Shown here piece after piece: positions 35,737-47,100 of a stretch of 64,000 nt of DNA. The stretch comes from Micropterix aruncella (Eukaryota; Arthropoda; Insecta; Lepidoptera; Micropterigidae): the NCBI GenBank assembly GCA_944548615.1, contig OX155976.1:755954-819953 (forward strand). The letters are read 5' to 3'. The notes under the pieces were generated by a model, which saw only the letters and a program-made list of their open reading frames with translations, was not told the origin of the DNA and searched no databases. Positions within the stretch are counted from its first letter, which is position 1. Each line of letters opens with the position of its first letter. The translations under genes were made by a program, and so were the position numbers.

Positions 35737-38090
35737 TAGTCATTGTAAATGCAAGGCGAACAGGAAACTGCAAACGCCTAAATTGAAACGGCAAGTCGGT
35801 TGGAATCAGTGGTATCCTTGGAATCAGAACATCCTTGCCTTTGAACTTTCCTATGATTATCGTAGCTTCAATTACGTTGTTCATCAGCTTCTTAACATCT
35901 AGTCTTGTTCCATTGCACAGTCTTGGTTGGTTCAAATTGCGTAACATGATTATCACCGAGCCGATCTTGAGTTGCAAATGGTGCGGCGGCATTCCCGGCA
36001 AATCCAATGACTTCAGGAGTTCCGTAGGGCAATTGACGACTTCATCTGGATCGGTAATGTAATCGATCGACTAATATGAATGCAATTGTCCATCTATTTC
36101 ACTTTGAATTGATAGGTTCAAATTGTCTACGTCCTTATTTTTCGCTCCCAAAATGGCTCCTTCGCTCAACCAAACATGGTTTTTGTAATTTTTACCAATA
36201 TTAGGGAACACTTTCATGATCAATTCTTCTTTCGAACTTGTGAATTGACAAAAATCAGGTGGGAATGAAATAAAGCCAGTGGAAGCGTCAATTGGTATTT
36301 TTCCATTGCCAATGTCTAATAATTGTTTAGAAAACACTTTCGCCGATTCGTCATTTTGTAACGCGACGCGCATATTCGTTTTTAACTTGAGAATTTTCAC
36401 GTATCTCCACAATTTCGATGACTTCAAGCATGCGTTAATTTCATCAGCAGCTGTTGATCGTGGAATGACTGGCAGCGTTTGGCGAAAATCGCCGGCCAGC
36501 AGAATCATCGTACCTCCAAAGAGGTACTGATTGTTTCGCAAATCTTTTAACGTTCGATCGAGTGCCTCCAATGCTCGTTTGTGAGCCATCGTACACTCAT
36601 CCCAAATTATTATTTTGCAATTCTGTACTTTTGCCATTGCTGATTTTTTGGAAATATTGCATGTCGGTTCATCTATAGTTTGCAAATTCAGTGGCAGTTT
36701 GAGCGCAGAATGAGCTGTTCGTCCGCCTTCTAACAATGTGGCAGCGATCCCAGATGATGCTACAGCAAGCGTTATTTGACTTTGTGCTCGAATCGTAGCT
36801 AAAATCAATGAAATTAGGAACGTTTTGCCAGTTCCGCCAGGTGCGTCTAAGAAAAGGATTCCTCCGTAGCCGTCTTTGACTGCTATCATTAATGTGTCGT
36901 ACGCGGTTTTCTGCTGCTGATTCAAAAGTGGGACCATTGTTCGTACTGACTGACTTAGAGCATTACGATCGTATTGCCGTTCTCGTTCAAATTCTCGATT
37001 GAATGCATCGTGCATCGGGCGATTCGTTGCTGGCATTTCTAATTCGTGCAACATCTTGCCGGCCATTATCTTGCACAAATCTTTTATAGAAATCAACGCC
37101 TCGTTATGTATCTCCGTGTTAAATTCAAGTTCAGGATTTGCTGTTATTGTACGCACTCGGAGCAAAATGTCTTCAGCCATATTGTCTTTTATATGTTCCA
37201 CAAATGAGGTCGGTTCGATGGAAAACACGTTGAAATGACGATTGCAAAAAGTGATCGAATTTGATGTGTAGAAGAGGAAATAACAGCATCATCGAGTGTG
37301 TGATCCCAATGAATGTCATCCTCGAGCAAATGTAAACATTGACAGGCTTCTCTATATGTTGCGCATAACTCGCCATTGACAGTTCATAGAAATTCAAATG
37401 AAGTCGGTCCACGAACATTAACCAATAAATAACGCAGGTAAAAACATTCGTCATTGCTGGGATGAATTGTGTGAATGCGCCCCAATGCATCGGTTGAATA
37501 TATATTCACGTATCCAGGAACAGGGTTTCCTTGATTCCGTTTTTGGATTTTTTTTGATGTTGCGTTCCATGTGAAATATCTCTCAAAGTAAAGCAGTGTT
37601 CTTGCAAATGGATCATATGCGCAAGTCGCAAAGAAGCTTGTCAGCGTTGTCGCTGGTGGTCGTTCAGCTCTCTGCGCTGCGTTTGCTGCCGTGAAGCAAA
37701 CTCGTTGTCCATTTTCCAGGTGCACAGCTAAATGGACCACAGTGGGATGACGTTCTTGTATGGAGAATGAAAAGATTCTCCACACCGCCTCATTGCTGCT
37801 GACATATCTTCCCATCTGATATTGCGAAACTTCATCGTTTGCATCTGGAACTGAAATACCAAATACAGCCATGTCGCTTCATTTCGTGACGAACTTGCAA
37901 ACGTATTTGATTGATTTCACAGAATTGCACTACTCAATATTGCAATGCGCTTTGAATGTTTTGGAAAGCAGTGGCGAAAACGGAACAATCCAGCTGTTGT
38001 CGACTACAATGTCTTTATTTTTGACTTTCAAAGTTATCGTTCTGCCGTTATGTAGTCGTTCTATTTTTGACTTTTTCATTTTCTTTTTTA
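35737..38090 (-). pseudogene. Helitron Rep/Pif1-like helicase remnant
   Basis: From 5' to 3' on the minus strand: DNSWIVPFSPLLSKTFKAHCN (near 37995, end of the Rep region, with stops); 37872-37384 (VSQYQMGRYVSSNEAVWRI, LLYFERYFTWN, GRIHTIHPSNDECFYLRYLL), the Rep-helicase linker; a frameshifted stretch 37383-37229; 37228-36071, the Pif1/RecD-type helicase core with Walker A DAPGGTGKTFL, Walker B IIIWDECTMAHK and GDFRQTLPVIP; then, after one TAG at 36068, the C-terminal motif GMPPHHLQLKIGSVIIMLRNL. Several stops and at least one frameshift show it is dead. Confidence 0.9.
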
Positions 38091-38534
38091 ATTACCCCAA
38101 TGATTTATTATGATTTTTTAAATCAGAACAAATTATATCTGTGCGCAAAATTCCTTTTTTTATTGAGATTTTCATACAAAAATACCATCCAAATTTCGGA
38201 AAATTTCCGATATTTCCGGTGGATTTTCTAAAAATTTTCTTCCGTACAAACCTTGTCCTTGAAATTACCAATACTAAAAAAAATAAAACAGCCAAATCGG
38301 TCAAGCCGTTATGAAATGCTGCTCCGTCAAACATGCGAAATTTCATTCATACAAAAACATCATCCAAATTTCCGAAAATTTCCGTTATTTCTGGTGAATT
38401 TTCCAAAACTTTTCTTCCATACAAACCTTGTCCTTGAAATTACCAACACAAAATAAAAAAACAGCCAAATCGGTCCAGCTGTTCTGAAGTGATGCTCCGT
38501 CAAACATGCGGCATTTCATTTTTATTTATATAGA
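35737..38534 (-). mobile_element. Autonomous Helitron, decayed
   Basis: On the minus strand the 5' end reads A then TCTATATAAATAAAAATGAA at 38534, a common insect Helitron start. Two tandem copies of a 170 bp AT-rich leader follow (38170-38350 and 38345-38520), then Rep/helicase coding remnants down to 35737. The 3' CTAG terminus is missing; the element stops at a LINE fragment. Confidence 0.8.
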
Positions 38535-39090
38535 TTCTGAATGAACAAATTGAATACTGAATACTGAATACTGAGATGATATTATTTTTCAAAATAAATG
38601 TATAATGAAATATTTTTTCAAGGTCGACACCTAAGATATAGCATGTATGATAAGTCAGTGTTTAAACTCAATATTCGAACAATCTTGGCTCTAAAATCGT
38701 ATTGACTTTGGAAGGTTATTAAAAAGTTTAAAGGCCAAATAGACAAATAACATGACGTTTTTTTTTTGATTGTCGAAATATATTATCTCTTCTGTGTGTC
38801 TCTCTAGTAGTGCTGGGCTCCCGAAGAGGTTTTTTTTTTAGGAAAATATATTGTTTAGCAATAAATAGGCAAACGTAGTAAATATACTACAAATAGCGTA
38901 TACTATAGTAACATATACTTTTCAAAATCAAAATTGATTTCTGGTTAAAACATGACAACTGGCAAAATATCCACAAATTGATATATCCAGACAGTTTGCA
39001 GTTATCCTTGACTATTCTTATGACTTTTTCTTATTATTTAATTTTGGTCACTATTATTTATATCCGATTTCAATTTAAACTATTTCCTAA
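38535..39090. other. Unassigned AT-rich DNA
   Basis: No gene. A run of T at 38829-38838 and AT-rich filler. Confidence 0.35.
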
Positions 39091-39190
39091 TCTATACTAA
39101 CATTTAAAAGAAGTAATGTTTGTAAGTATATAACGGGTAATATCCGAAACTACTAATCCGATTTCAAAAATCGGTTGTCTGTAAAGTCGG
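39091..39190 (+). mobile_element. Helitron 5' end fragment
   Basis: A then TCTATACTAACATTTAAAAG, followed by ATCCGAAACTACTAATCCGA, matches the start and internal pattern of the Helitron at 23830. The 3' end is not found. Confidence 0.5.
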
Positions 39191-40063
39191 TTTACTGACG
39201 ATAGTTGAACGTGACAACGTCATAAGAAAATACTGATGGAATGGTTACATTTGAAGCAGTTTCATTTAAGATTCTGATATTGTTTATTACAAACACCCAA
39301 AAATATATGCTTTTATACTCACCGATTTGACTACAACATGTAGTGGTATTATTGTATAGCAGTATAATTGTTTATTGTTTAAAGTTTATTGTTTTTTTTA
39401 ATTTGAAAGTTTGAAATCTCAAACTGTTAAATAACGGTTTGAGAAGCGTTTGAGCACGCTGCGCCATCTAGCGGTAGGTAATACGTCGTAAATAAACAAT
39501 ATCAGCGACATTTTACCAACCGCTAGATAGCGCACCGTAATGATACTTTTTTTTTTTAATAAAAGTTGCTTACTTTGTTGCACTTTGTTGAACCCACAAG
39601 AAAATTGTCCGTTCAGTAATAACATTCCGTATATCAAGAATACATATAAAATTATGTCAAGACTTTAAATCAATCTAGTGATTTTCATTCGTACTATTTT
39701 AGACTGAGGTTAGTAAATAATTCTTGTCGCAACCGGTAGATGGCAGCGTTTATATTGAATAATAAATATAATAAATGGAACGCCTCAGAGCGAGGTAACG
39801 CCGCATGAGTCATGTTTTTTCGTGCGTGCAGCAGGCTCCATCGATTTATAAGACGTTGTCACGTCAAAAACTCTTTCATTACTTAAAATCTTCATTATCG
39901 ATGAGATTTATAGGCTATATTTTATTGTGATAGATGTTAGTTTTCAATAAGAAATAATGATATTTTCAAATCAAGTCGGAGAAGAATGATCTGAGTTGTT
40001 TTATCGGCGTGCGCTGAAGAAACGGTTTGATAATGTGAAAATAATACAAGACAAAAATATTAT
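39191..40063. other. Unassigned sequence
   Basis: No gene. AACCGCTAGATAGCGCACC (39517) and CATCTAGCGGTAGG (39464) form an inverted pair around the TAGCGG motif. Confidence 0.35.
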
Positions 40064-40667
40064 TAGTGGTGCCAGTTATTAGAGCCCCCTTCGCTATAGG
40101 TATGAAAATCATCAGGGACTGCTCGGAGCAGGAACATTGGGCATCCTGGATACAGAGCCAAGGATGTAGCCGGTCAAAGGCCACGATGGAGCAACCACTT
40201 CCTAAGAAAACCAAGGCTCTACTTGAAATGAGCAAGAAGAACCTTATAACCACTATCGGTCTCCTCACCGGACACACGACACTTGGATCATAACTACTCA
40301 ACCTTGGCTTGACCGAGAGCAATGACTGCCGAATATGTGGCGAAGAAGCTGAAGACAGTGTAGGAACTTCGCCCTACATATCAAGTCAACAAAAGAATTA
40401 GATTCTAGAAATCCATAATCGCAAACACACTCTATTCTACACGTGTAAACTGACATTAAATTCCATCTAATTTCGGTAATTAATGCAGACACAGCCGGTG
40501 ACACATGTCAATTTCTTCTAATCGATTCAATCGAACACACTTAGTTCCCCCACGCTCTCATCATTGCATCATGCATTATAGTATTAAAGCCCATACATTC
40601 GATCAATTAATTATCATCCTCGGTCAGTTCGCGATCATCATCCTCTAGTGACCGCCTACCGTGCTCA

Positions 40668-41400
40668 TTTTTTTTTTTTTTATTTTATTTTTCCTAAAAA
40701 CATACAGCATAAAAAAATACGTATAAGCATAATATATATATAGCAGTAACAAAGCCAATGATGTTTTAAATTATTTGCTATATAAGGATTACAAAATATG
40801 CTAAACAATACAAAATAAATAAAACCAAAAAGAATTTAAAAGTAACAGTTAAAATCGCTAGGTGCGAGTGTATGGATGTTAGTGTGTGTTTGTGTGATGG
40901 AGAGCGTGTATGTGTGAGTGTGTGTAAGTGTGTGTTTGTATGTGTGTGTGCGGGTATGTATGTGTGTGTGGGTGTGTGTATCTGTAGTGCGAATGTGCTT
41001 GTGAGTGCTTGTGCATGCTAATTCAATCCGATCTGATAATCAGCTTTTCACGTACCTCCTTAACAAAGGATCGACTATTCTGATGGTTAAATATGTCAAT
41101 ATCGTTAAAGCATACATTGTATGCATGCATAACGCGCGGCAATAACGAATTGGAACCATAGTTAGTGTTGAACCTTGGTACGTAAAAAGTTGAGTGAGCA
41201 CGTGCGAGTCGGGAAGGCGCTCGTATGCTCACCCTACTCAGGAGGTATGAACTGTCCAACCCAGTATGAACAATTTTATGTAGAAACGACATATCTGATA
41301 CTACTCGCCGGTCCTCTAATGTCTCTAAACCGTAGCGTTGCAGACCTTCAGCGTACGACAAGCCGTTGGAAAATAAGCGGTAATTTAGATAATTTAGATG
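40668..41400 (-). mobile_element. LINE 3' part nested in the solo LTR
   Basis: A T-run with TTTTATTTTATTTTT at 40668-40691 is the A-rich tail on the minus strand. A long GT-rich microsatellite (40905-40990) lies in the 3' UTR. The coding end is at 41023-41400. CTCAT may be the short target duplication. Confidence 0.75.
41023..41400 (-). pseudogene. LINE reverse transcriptase, extreme C-terminus
   Basis: About 126 codons: GLETLEDRRVVSDMSFLHKIVHT, then RAPSRLARAHSTFYVPRFNTNYG, then LLPRVMHAYNVCFNDIDIFN. This R..R....F..P...TNYG..S..PR..R..N pattern is common to many LINE C-termini (compare 51055 and 61669 here). No catalytic motif remains. Confidence 0.75.
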
Positions 41401-41899
41401 ACTCATACTTCGCTATCATCTACGAGCAGTCACTTCATTATCCGCGATACCAACTACTCAGCCGCGATCATCACCTTCCAGCGCACACTACATACACCGC
41501 GACTTACTATTCGAAAGCGTTACGCCTGGCAATCATTAACTACGTTCTTCAATAAATAACTTCAGCACAAGCAAGACCGACTTTCACTACGGAGAAAACC
41601 CCCTGATGATACCAGCTCCTCAGTCACGAGCAATTGGAGTCCAGTGAGGGGTGGTCCCTCACAACAGCATACACATTGTTGGTCGCTGCGCAGGCCTTGC
41701 CTCAAAAAGACACAGTTTACTGGGCCAACCCTTCCTCGAACCCAGTGAGCTGCCCAATTTGAAAGTCAGTGATCTGTATGGACTGGTAACCAGTACCGAG
41801 CTTCTAGCAGACCACTTAAAGAGATTTATCAGAATCTTAGCCTTAAAGAGCTATCGAGCCTTAAAGAGATTTATCAGAAAGTTAAAGATAGCATATATC

Positions 41900-42289
41900 A
41901 AACTTTGATATTTGGGCTACAAAAACTGCTTTTATGTCTCAAAAAAGTATGAAAAATAAGTAGGCAGTGTTTGTTGAAGACATTAGCAATACAATAACAG
42001 TCGTTATCTAAGTAAATGAATCCATCATAGCGAGTGTTAAATAGAGATATAATTAACTATTTACTGTAAGATTTTAGGTGGTATATTTATAGAGATATCA
42101 TGAAATTAGTAATGGGCGGCGAGGTACAAGACGCGTATGTCTACGAGATAGGTAGCGTGCATCTGAAGGGGGACGTCTTGCACTATATATCTAAAGGTAG
42201 CGTCTAAAAAGTCAAATAAACGCCACCCTACTTAAATTAACAAAACGATTCGAAACTTTACGCGAAGCGAAGCCGCGGGCAACAGCTAG
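41900..42289 (+). mobile_element. Helitron 3' part
   Basis: It ends ACGCGAAGCGAAGCCGCGG, GCAACAGCTAG and T, the hairpin-CTAG-T end of lepidopteran Helitrons. The body is non-coding; the 5' end was not located. Confidence 0.65.
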
Positions 42290-42299
42290 TGTGATTATA

Positions 42300-43119
42300 A
42301 GTTTGCTAGTTATTATTAGTTATAATATGTAATGGTTAAGGTAATATAAATGCTTTCCTTTTTCAACTTGCCGCAATATATGTACAAATAAAATTAAAGT
42401 ATGGGCCAAAGAAACGTTCCGATGGGGTAATAAACCGAGCTGTTATCAAGGATGCGGTTAACGTCGATATTGCTTGTCGATGAATTACGCTTGCTCGATG
42501 AAACAGTATTATACATCTGCATTTATTATAGTACCGATTGCTATATTTATTATTATAGGTCGGGCTCGGGTTGCGACGCGCAGCAGTGAGAGAATCACTT
42601 GACACAAAAACTATGAGGGATTGAGGGGATTGGTGTCTTGTGTGCTTGCCGGGAAATTCTTGGCGTGACACAACCGTTTTTTTATTAAAGATTATAGAAA
42701 TTACTCATTCAAGGTCGGGCTCAGGTTGCGACGCGCAGCAATGAGAGAATCCCCGTATATCCGGACTGAAAAATCTCTGCCGCTTTTAATGGCGGACGGG
42801 TAAAGGAAAAATGTCGGCTTTGAAGCAGATCTTCGGGATTAAAATCCCTACCCGGCCATGCTAATGACCCCCTTAACCCCGACCCTCAACCCCCTCTACC
42901 CCTCCATTCCCCTCCTACCCAACCTACTCCAGACATTTACTAACCAACACTCATTTTCTTATTAATGAAAGCGATCTTGAGGGGAAAAGAGTTCCCATTT
43001 AGGACTACTGTGCCAATGCTATTTTTCAAGCTCTACATTTTTTTTCAGGCTGTATTTGGAGAGGGAGTACAAGATAATTATTTTCCTTTAACAACATTAT
43101 ACAACAAACATATATACTC
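42300..43119. other. Unassigned, with a 40 bp direct repeat
   Basis: GGTCGGGCTCGGGTTGCGAC at 42558 recurs as GGTCGGGCTCAGGTTGCGAC at 42713; both continue GCGCAGCARTGAGAGAATC. The C-rich stretch 42865-42930 follows. It looks like LINE 5' UTR material but no coding region supports this. Confidence 0.4.
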
Positions 43120-43813
43120 AATTGATACATAACACATGTAGTTGTTTCTGTTTGTCTACGCTCGTAGACACCTAACAGAAGCTCCGGTGAATAGTGATTT
43201 TCATCATCACGATACGAGGAATAAATCCAATCTCCACATAAACCGACAGCGACTTAGCAAAGTGCGATACAGTTTTATTCACCAAAATCTGTCCTTCTAT
43301 AATAAGATTCCAGGCCACATGAAAAGCCTTGGAGAGGACCAATTTAAAAAGATAATTATACATAATTTGGTAAGTAACCCAATTTATGGTATAAGGGAGT
43401 TTAAAAATTCTGAGTTTATTTTCCATGTTGATGACTAATGAAATGCGTAAAGTTTAAAACATATTGGTATTATGATAGCTGACATTCTCATTTTCATATA
43501 ATTTATTATATGAAATGCATCTATTCATTTTTTTTTAATACGAAGGCATATTGCTGGATTGACAATAAAATATATATTTTTTGATTATTCTACATAGAAT
43601 TTGCATTTCTTTTTTAATATATTATTCTCCCTGACTCTTAAATCACATTAGTATATTTTGATTATTTGTATGTAGGTAATATTGAATTACAGCCATGACA
43701 ACTATCACGATAGTTATGTTTTTAATAATTAAATTTTTAGCATTTGATTTTGTGACGCATCCAAGTGTAGGAATGCCTATCTACTGGAGTTGTTGATTGT
43801 ATTGTATTGTATT
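43120..43813 (+). mobile_element. LINE 3' part with (ATTGT)n tail
   Basis: A coding end (43142-43438) is followed by an AT-rich 3' UTR and ATTGTATTGTATTGT at 43798-43813. The 3' UTR is shared with 1085-1222. Confidence 0.75.
43172..43438 (+). pseudogene. LINE reverse transcriptase C-terminus
   Basis: HHHDTRNKSNLHINRQRLSK, SFIHQNLSFYNKIPGHMK and FKKIIIHNL form the H.TR....L.......Y...S....G...YN.LP motif shared by LINE C-termini. No catalytic part remains. Confidence 0.75.
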
Positions 43814-43984
43814 GTTTAGGTGGCATGTATGCTAGTCCTGGATCTAGTCTTCCCATATAACTAGATTTCTGTCGTCTGGCGATACACGCGGGAGTTTGTT
43901 AACCCGGCGAGGATGTGCAGGGGTCAATTTGACCCTGCTCATTTTGTTTTGTGAACAGTATTTTATCCAGTGGTCGTACGCTGG

Positions 43985-45198
43985 CGAACGAAAGACAAAT
44001 AGAGAGCTGGTTCTTAAAAAAGAATATGCAGATGACACCAGCATAAGCTTTGCAGATGCCAAAATAGAGAATGTAGTGAAAACGTTAAACTATGAATTGG
44101 CTCTGTTGAATACCTGGTTCGAGAAAAATAATCTGTCTCTTAACACATCCAAGACAGTATCCATCTTCCTATCTTGTAAAAAAAATAAGGTTATGAACAG
44201 TCAAAATTTAATTATCGGTGCAAACACAGTAGCCAATATTAAAAGCCATAAATTTCTGGGTTTAGTTTTAGATGAAAATTTAAGGTGGAATGCTCACGGA
44301 GAGGAATTAAGCGACAGACTTTCCAGCGCCTGTTTCTTACTAAGGCAAATAAGGAAACTGATCAGCGTTAAACACACCAAAATAATATACTTTGCCTATT
44401 TCGAGTCAATTCTTCGTTACGGGATTCCCTTCTGGTCACAGTGTACAGTAGTTTTAAGGCAACATATTTTCTCTCTCCAAAACCGAGCCATAAGAATATT
44501 GATAAACCTTAAACATAATGAATCATGTCGTGGTCACTTAAAAAATCTCAGTATTCTAACGCTACCATCACTATACATATATGAATGCATAAAGTTAATA
44601 TTAAAAAACATAGGAAAGATGAAGACCCAAAAAGAAATTCACTCGCATTTCACCAGATGTAGGCACAATTTAGCATTACCCCGTCCATCTCTGGAATTAT
44701 TCAAAAGGGATCCAAATTACGTTGGAATGGCGTGTTACAATAAACTGCCTGAGAATATCAAAATTATATGTAGAAACGGAATAATAACCCAATTTAAATC
44801 GAAATTAAAAGGCTACCTTATTGCGAGAGAATTATATGATATTAACGAATTATAATTAGATTACTGACAATTTCCATCTCGATTTTTTATTTTTTTATTT
44901 AACTTGACATTTGTACCATTTTATTGATTATTATATTATTACTATTATTTCTAATTGTCTCCCATAATCAATTTTATTTCTTATTTATAGGACCATTTAT
45001 TTTTAATATTATAATTTCATGACTATCTGTAGTTATAAATATCTAATATAACTCAATTGTGTGGTTAGTCTCTAATGAAATATTTAGTATATCTTTTAAA
45101 GTTATTTTAACAGCGGCTATTTTAGCGGCTATATAAAGTGTCTAAACAACTATGTAAGAGTTTTTGAAGATAATAAATGCGATTTGATTTGATTTGAA
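43985..45198 (+). mobile_element. 5'-truncated LINE with GATTT tail
   Basis: It begins within the reverse transcriptase just before the catalytic box and ends with GCGATTTGATTTGATTTGA. The terminal 60 bp also occur at 35675 on the minus strand. Confidence 0.85.
43989..44855 (+). pseudogene. LINE reverse transcriptase from the YADD box on
   Basis: The frame contains LKKEYADDTSISFA (catalytic YADD), NNLSLNTSKTVSIFLSC, SHKFLGLVLDENLRW and SILRYGIPFWSQ, then a basic C-terminus ending YLIARELYDINEL. That is the back half of a Jockey/CR1-like reverse transcriptase. The endonuclease and fingers are absent. No stop breaks the remaining frame. The first 30 or so codons of the longest open frame (43896 on) do not look like reverse transcriptase and probably belong to flanking DNA. 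Confidence 0.85.
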
Positions 45199-45207
45199 TA
45201 GCATGGC

Positions 45208-45340
45208 CTTGAAATAAAATATATTTGAATTTAAAATTCCAACTCAAACCCAAGTTGTCCAAGTTCAAAGTGGCCAGTGAGAAAAGCAGTAATTACATAG
45301 GTAAGGTGTATGACCCAATAACAGATGTATGAGCTCTGCC
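45208..45340 (+). repeat. Short dispersed repeat (with 47960-48080)
   Basis: GCATGGCCTTGAAATAAAAT, AAATTCCAACTCAAACCCAAG and GTCCAAGTTCAAAGTGGCC recur in diverged form at 47972-48080, both in plus orientation. Confidence 0.5.
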
Positions 45341-45399
45341 TGATGGTATTTATTTTTACATGGTTCTAAAAAAATAGTACCTCATTACCACTTTTTTTA

Positions 45400-46035
45400 A
45401 CTCCCCTCATAATTTGAGTGAGTAGCTTCAAAAATATCCAAGTAAGTTTAGATGCATTGCGTTCAAGAAAGTATCGCATAAACGGCATATTTAGACTACT
45501 ATCGCGTCATTTCCTTTTAAAGAGCTCCTGGTTGTTTAATTAGGAGGCTTCTTATTTCTTATCACGGCGACAGCGGCGTTATCTAGGCTTGAAATAAAGG
45601 AAACACGAGCGAAACCACTAATTTACGCGATAAAAACGAGCGGCTCACCTTTTGCGCGTTTCGCTTTGGAAAATCGTTTTGCGCGTGGGGGTAGAAGGTG
45701 CGGGGCGGGGGGTCGAGAGAGAAGGTGGAAGGGGTCGAGACAGAAAGGGGTGGGGGTGGACCCCGCGGCGGGGGGGCGAGATTGTTATCGTCTGAAGCGG
45801 TCATCGCGTGATTATGCGGTCTTTCATTTGACGCCATTTTAATTTCTTTTTAATGGCTCCCCGGAGGGGGGGGGGGGGTAACGCGACGCAGTCAAACCCC
45901 CCTTACCCCCTCGTCTGGGTATATTAGCGAGTGGTGAGTGAGCAAGCCCTCGGGACAACGCTTTGACGAAGGGCGACGAAGAAAATATAATGCAGCATCC
46001 ACGCAAAGCCTAAACAAACCACAAAATAATTATAG
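45400..46035. other. GC-rich island in AT-rich DNA, no gene
   Basis: 45650-45920 is strongly G-rich, with GGGGCGGGGGG runs near 45700 and 45860. It could be an unmethylated or structured (G-quadruplex-prone) stretch, or an unrecognised element. The 84-codon minus frame at 45583 is low-complexity proline-rich and probably not coding. Confidence 0.4.
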
Positions 46036-46044
46036 TTTAAATTA

Positions 46045-47100
46045 GGGATGGATATCTGAGCTGGTACTTTACGCAGATGACACATGCGCAGTAATAGAGA
46101 GCGAGAGTGTACCATCGTTAACCGGCAATACCCAACTTGTGTTGAATGAGTTAGGTGCATGGTTTGACGCTAATGGCCTGGTACTCAACATTAACAAAAC
46201 TAATGTTATGTATTTCAGCCTTAGACCTACTAAAACCGAAATACATGTGACCGTCAATAACAAAGAATTAACTCAGGTATCCTCAACAAAGTTCTTGGGA
46301 TTCGTAATCGATAATGAGTTACGATGGCACCTACATATTGATGCTTTATGTGATAAATTAGGAAGAGCGTGCTATGCACTCTATCGCATCGCTTCATTTC
46401 TCGATTTATCCGCGCTGCGCATGTGTTACTTTGCATACGTTCATTTGATGCTAACGTACGGCGCGGAGTTATGGGGGCGAGCAGCCGACCGGCAGAGGGC
46501 TTTCATTATACAGAAGCGTGCAGTCCGCACAATAGCGCGTGTGGCGCTTGATACGCCAGCTAGGCCTCTGTTTAGAGATCTCTGCATCATAACGCTGCCG
46601 TCCATTTATATAATGGAAGTAGCGCTGTTCGTTCGCAGAAATCTAGCCGATTTTAAAGTGAATGGTGTGCATCATCAGTATCCAACAAGATCCCGTAGCA
46701 TGCTACGTTCGGTAAGTCATGCATTATCCAAGTCGGAGAGGCTAGCCTATATCGCCGGCCCAGCGGTTTACAACAAACTTAGCGAGCACATTAGGGAGGC
46801 GAAATCTCTTGACGTGTTTAAGAGACGCCTTAAGAGATACCTTACAGATAATGCGTTTTACTCACTGGAGGAATATTACTCGAGTGAAGTCTAAAATGGT
46901 TTGGTGGCAAAAATATTTAATGATCTCTTTGCATTTTATCTTGTATTTCTTCTTTTTACATTATTCTTGTGTTTTTTCCTCCGTTTTGTTTTGTTTATTT
47001 TATCTTTTCTTTACGATAAAAATGTTTGTTTGCTAATATGTATGAATGTTTGCTAATCTGTATCTGACTTGTATACCAGTATTTTTATAAAATGAATATG
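46045..47100 (+). mobile_element. 5'-truncated LINE
   Basis: It runs from the catalytic box of the reverse transcriptase to a T-rich 3' UTR ending near GAATATGAATGTGAAT. It is a different family from the LINE at 43985 but has the same layout. Confidence 0.8.
46056..46894 (+). pseudogene. LINE reverse transcriptase from the YADD box on
   Basis: It opens LVLYADDTCAVIESESVP, continues NGLVLNINKTNVMYFSL and STKFLGFVIDNELRWHLH, then the thumb (MCYFAYVHLMLTYGAELWG) and a C-terminus ending YSLEEYYSSEV. The frame is open for about 279 codons. The catalytic aspartates are present but the fingers, endonuclease and ORF1 are missing. It is similar to the reverse transcriptase at 43985 by motif order, with higher GC. 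Confidence 0.85.

Larger units (their letters stand above)
40359..41663 (+). repeat. Solo LTR with a LINE inside
   Basis: It begins TGTAGGAACTTCGCCC and ends GTCCCTCACA, flanked by ACAG duplications (40355-40358, 41664-41667). Reverse-complemented it is similar to the solo LTR at 27771-28456 (shared TTTCGGTAATTAATGCAG). Confidence 0.8.
40064..41820 (+). mobile_element. LINE RNase H-family 3' fragment, split by a solo LTR
   Basis: 40064-40358 and 41664-41820 join to the same C-terminal region as the LINE at 29907 (IIRDCSEQEHWASWIQSQGC, KKTKALLEMSKKNL, then CRICGEEAED and SIHIVGRCAGLASKRHSLLG). ACAG on each side of the LTR is the target duplication, and removing one copy plus the LTR restores the frame. 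Confidence 0.85.
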
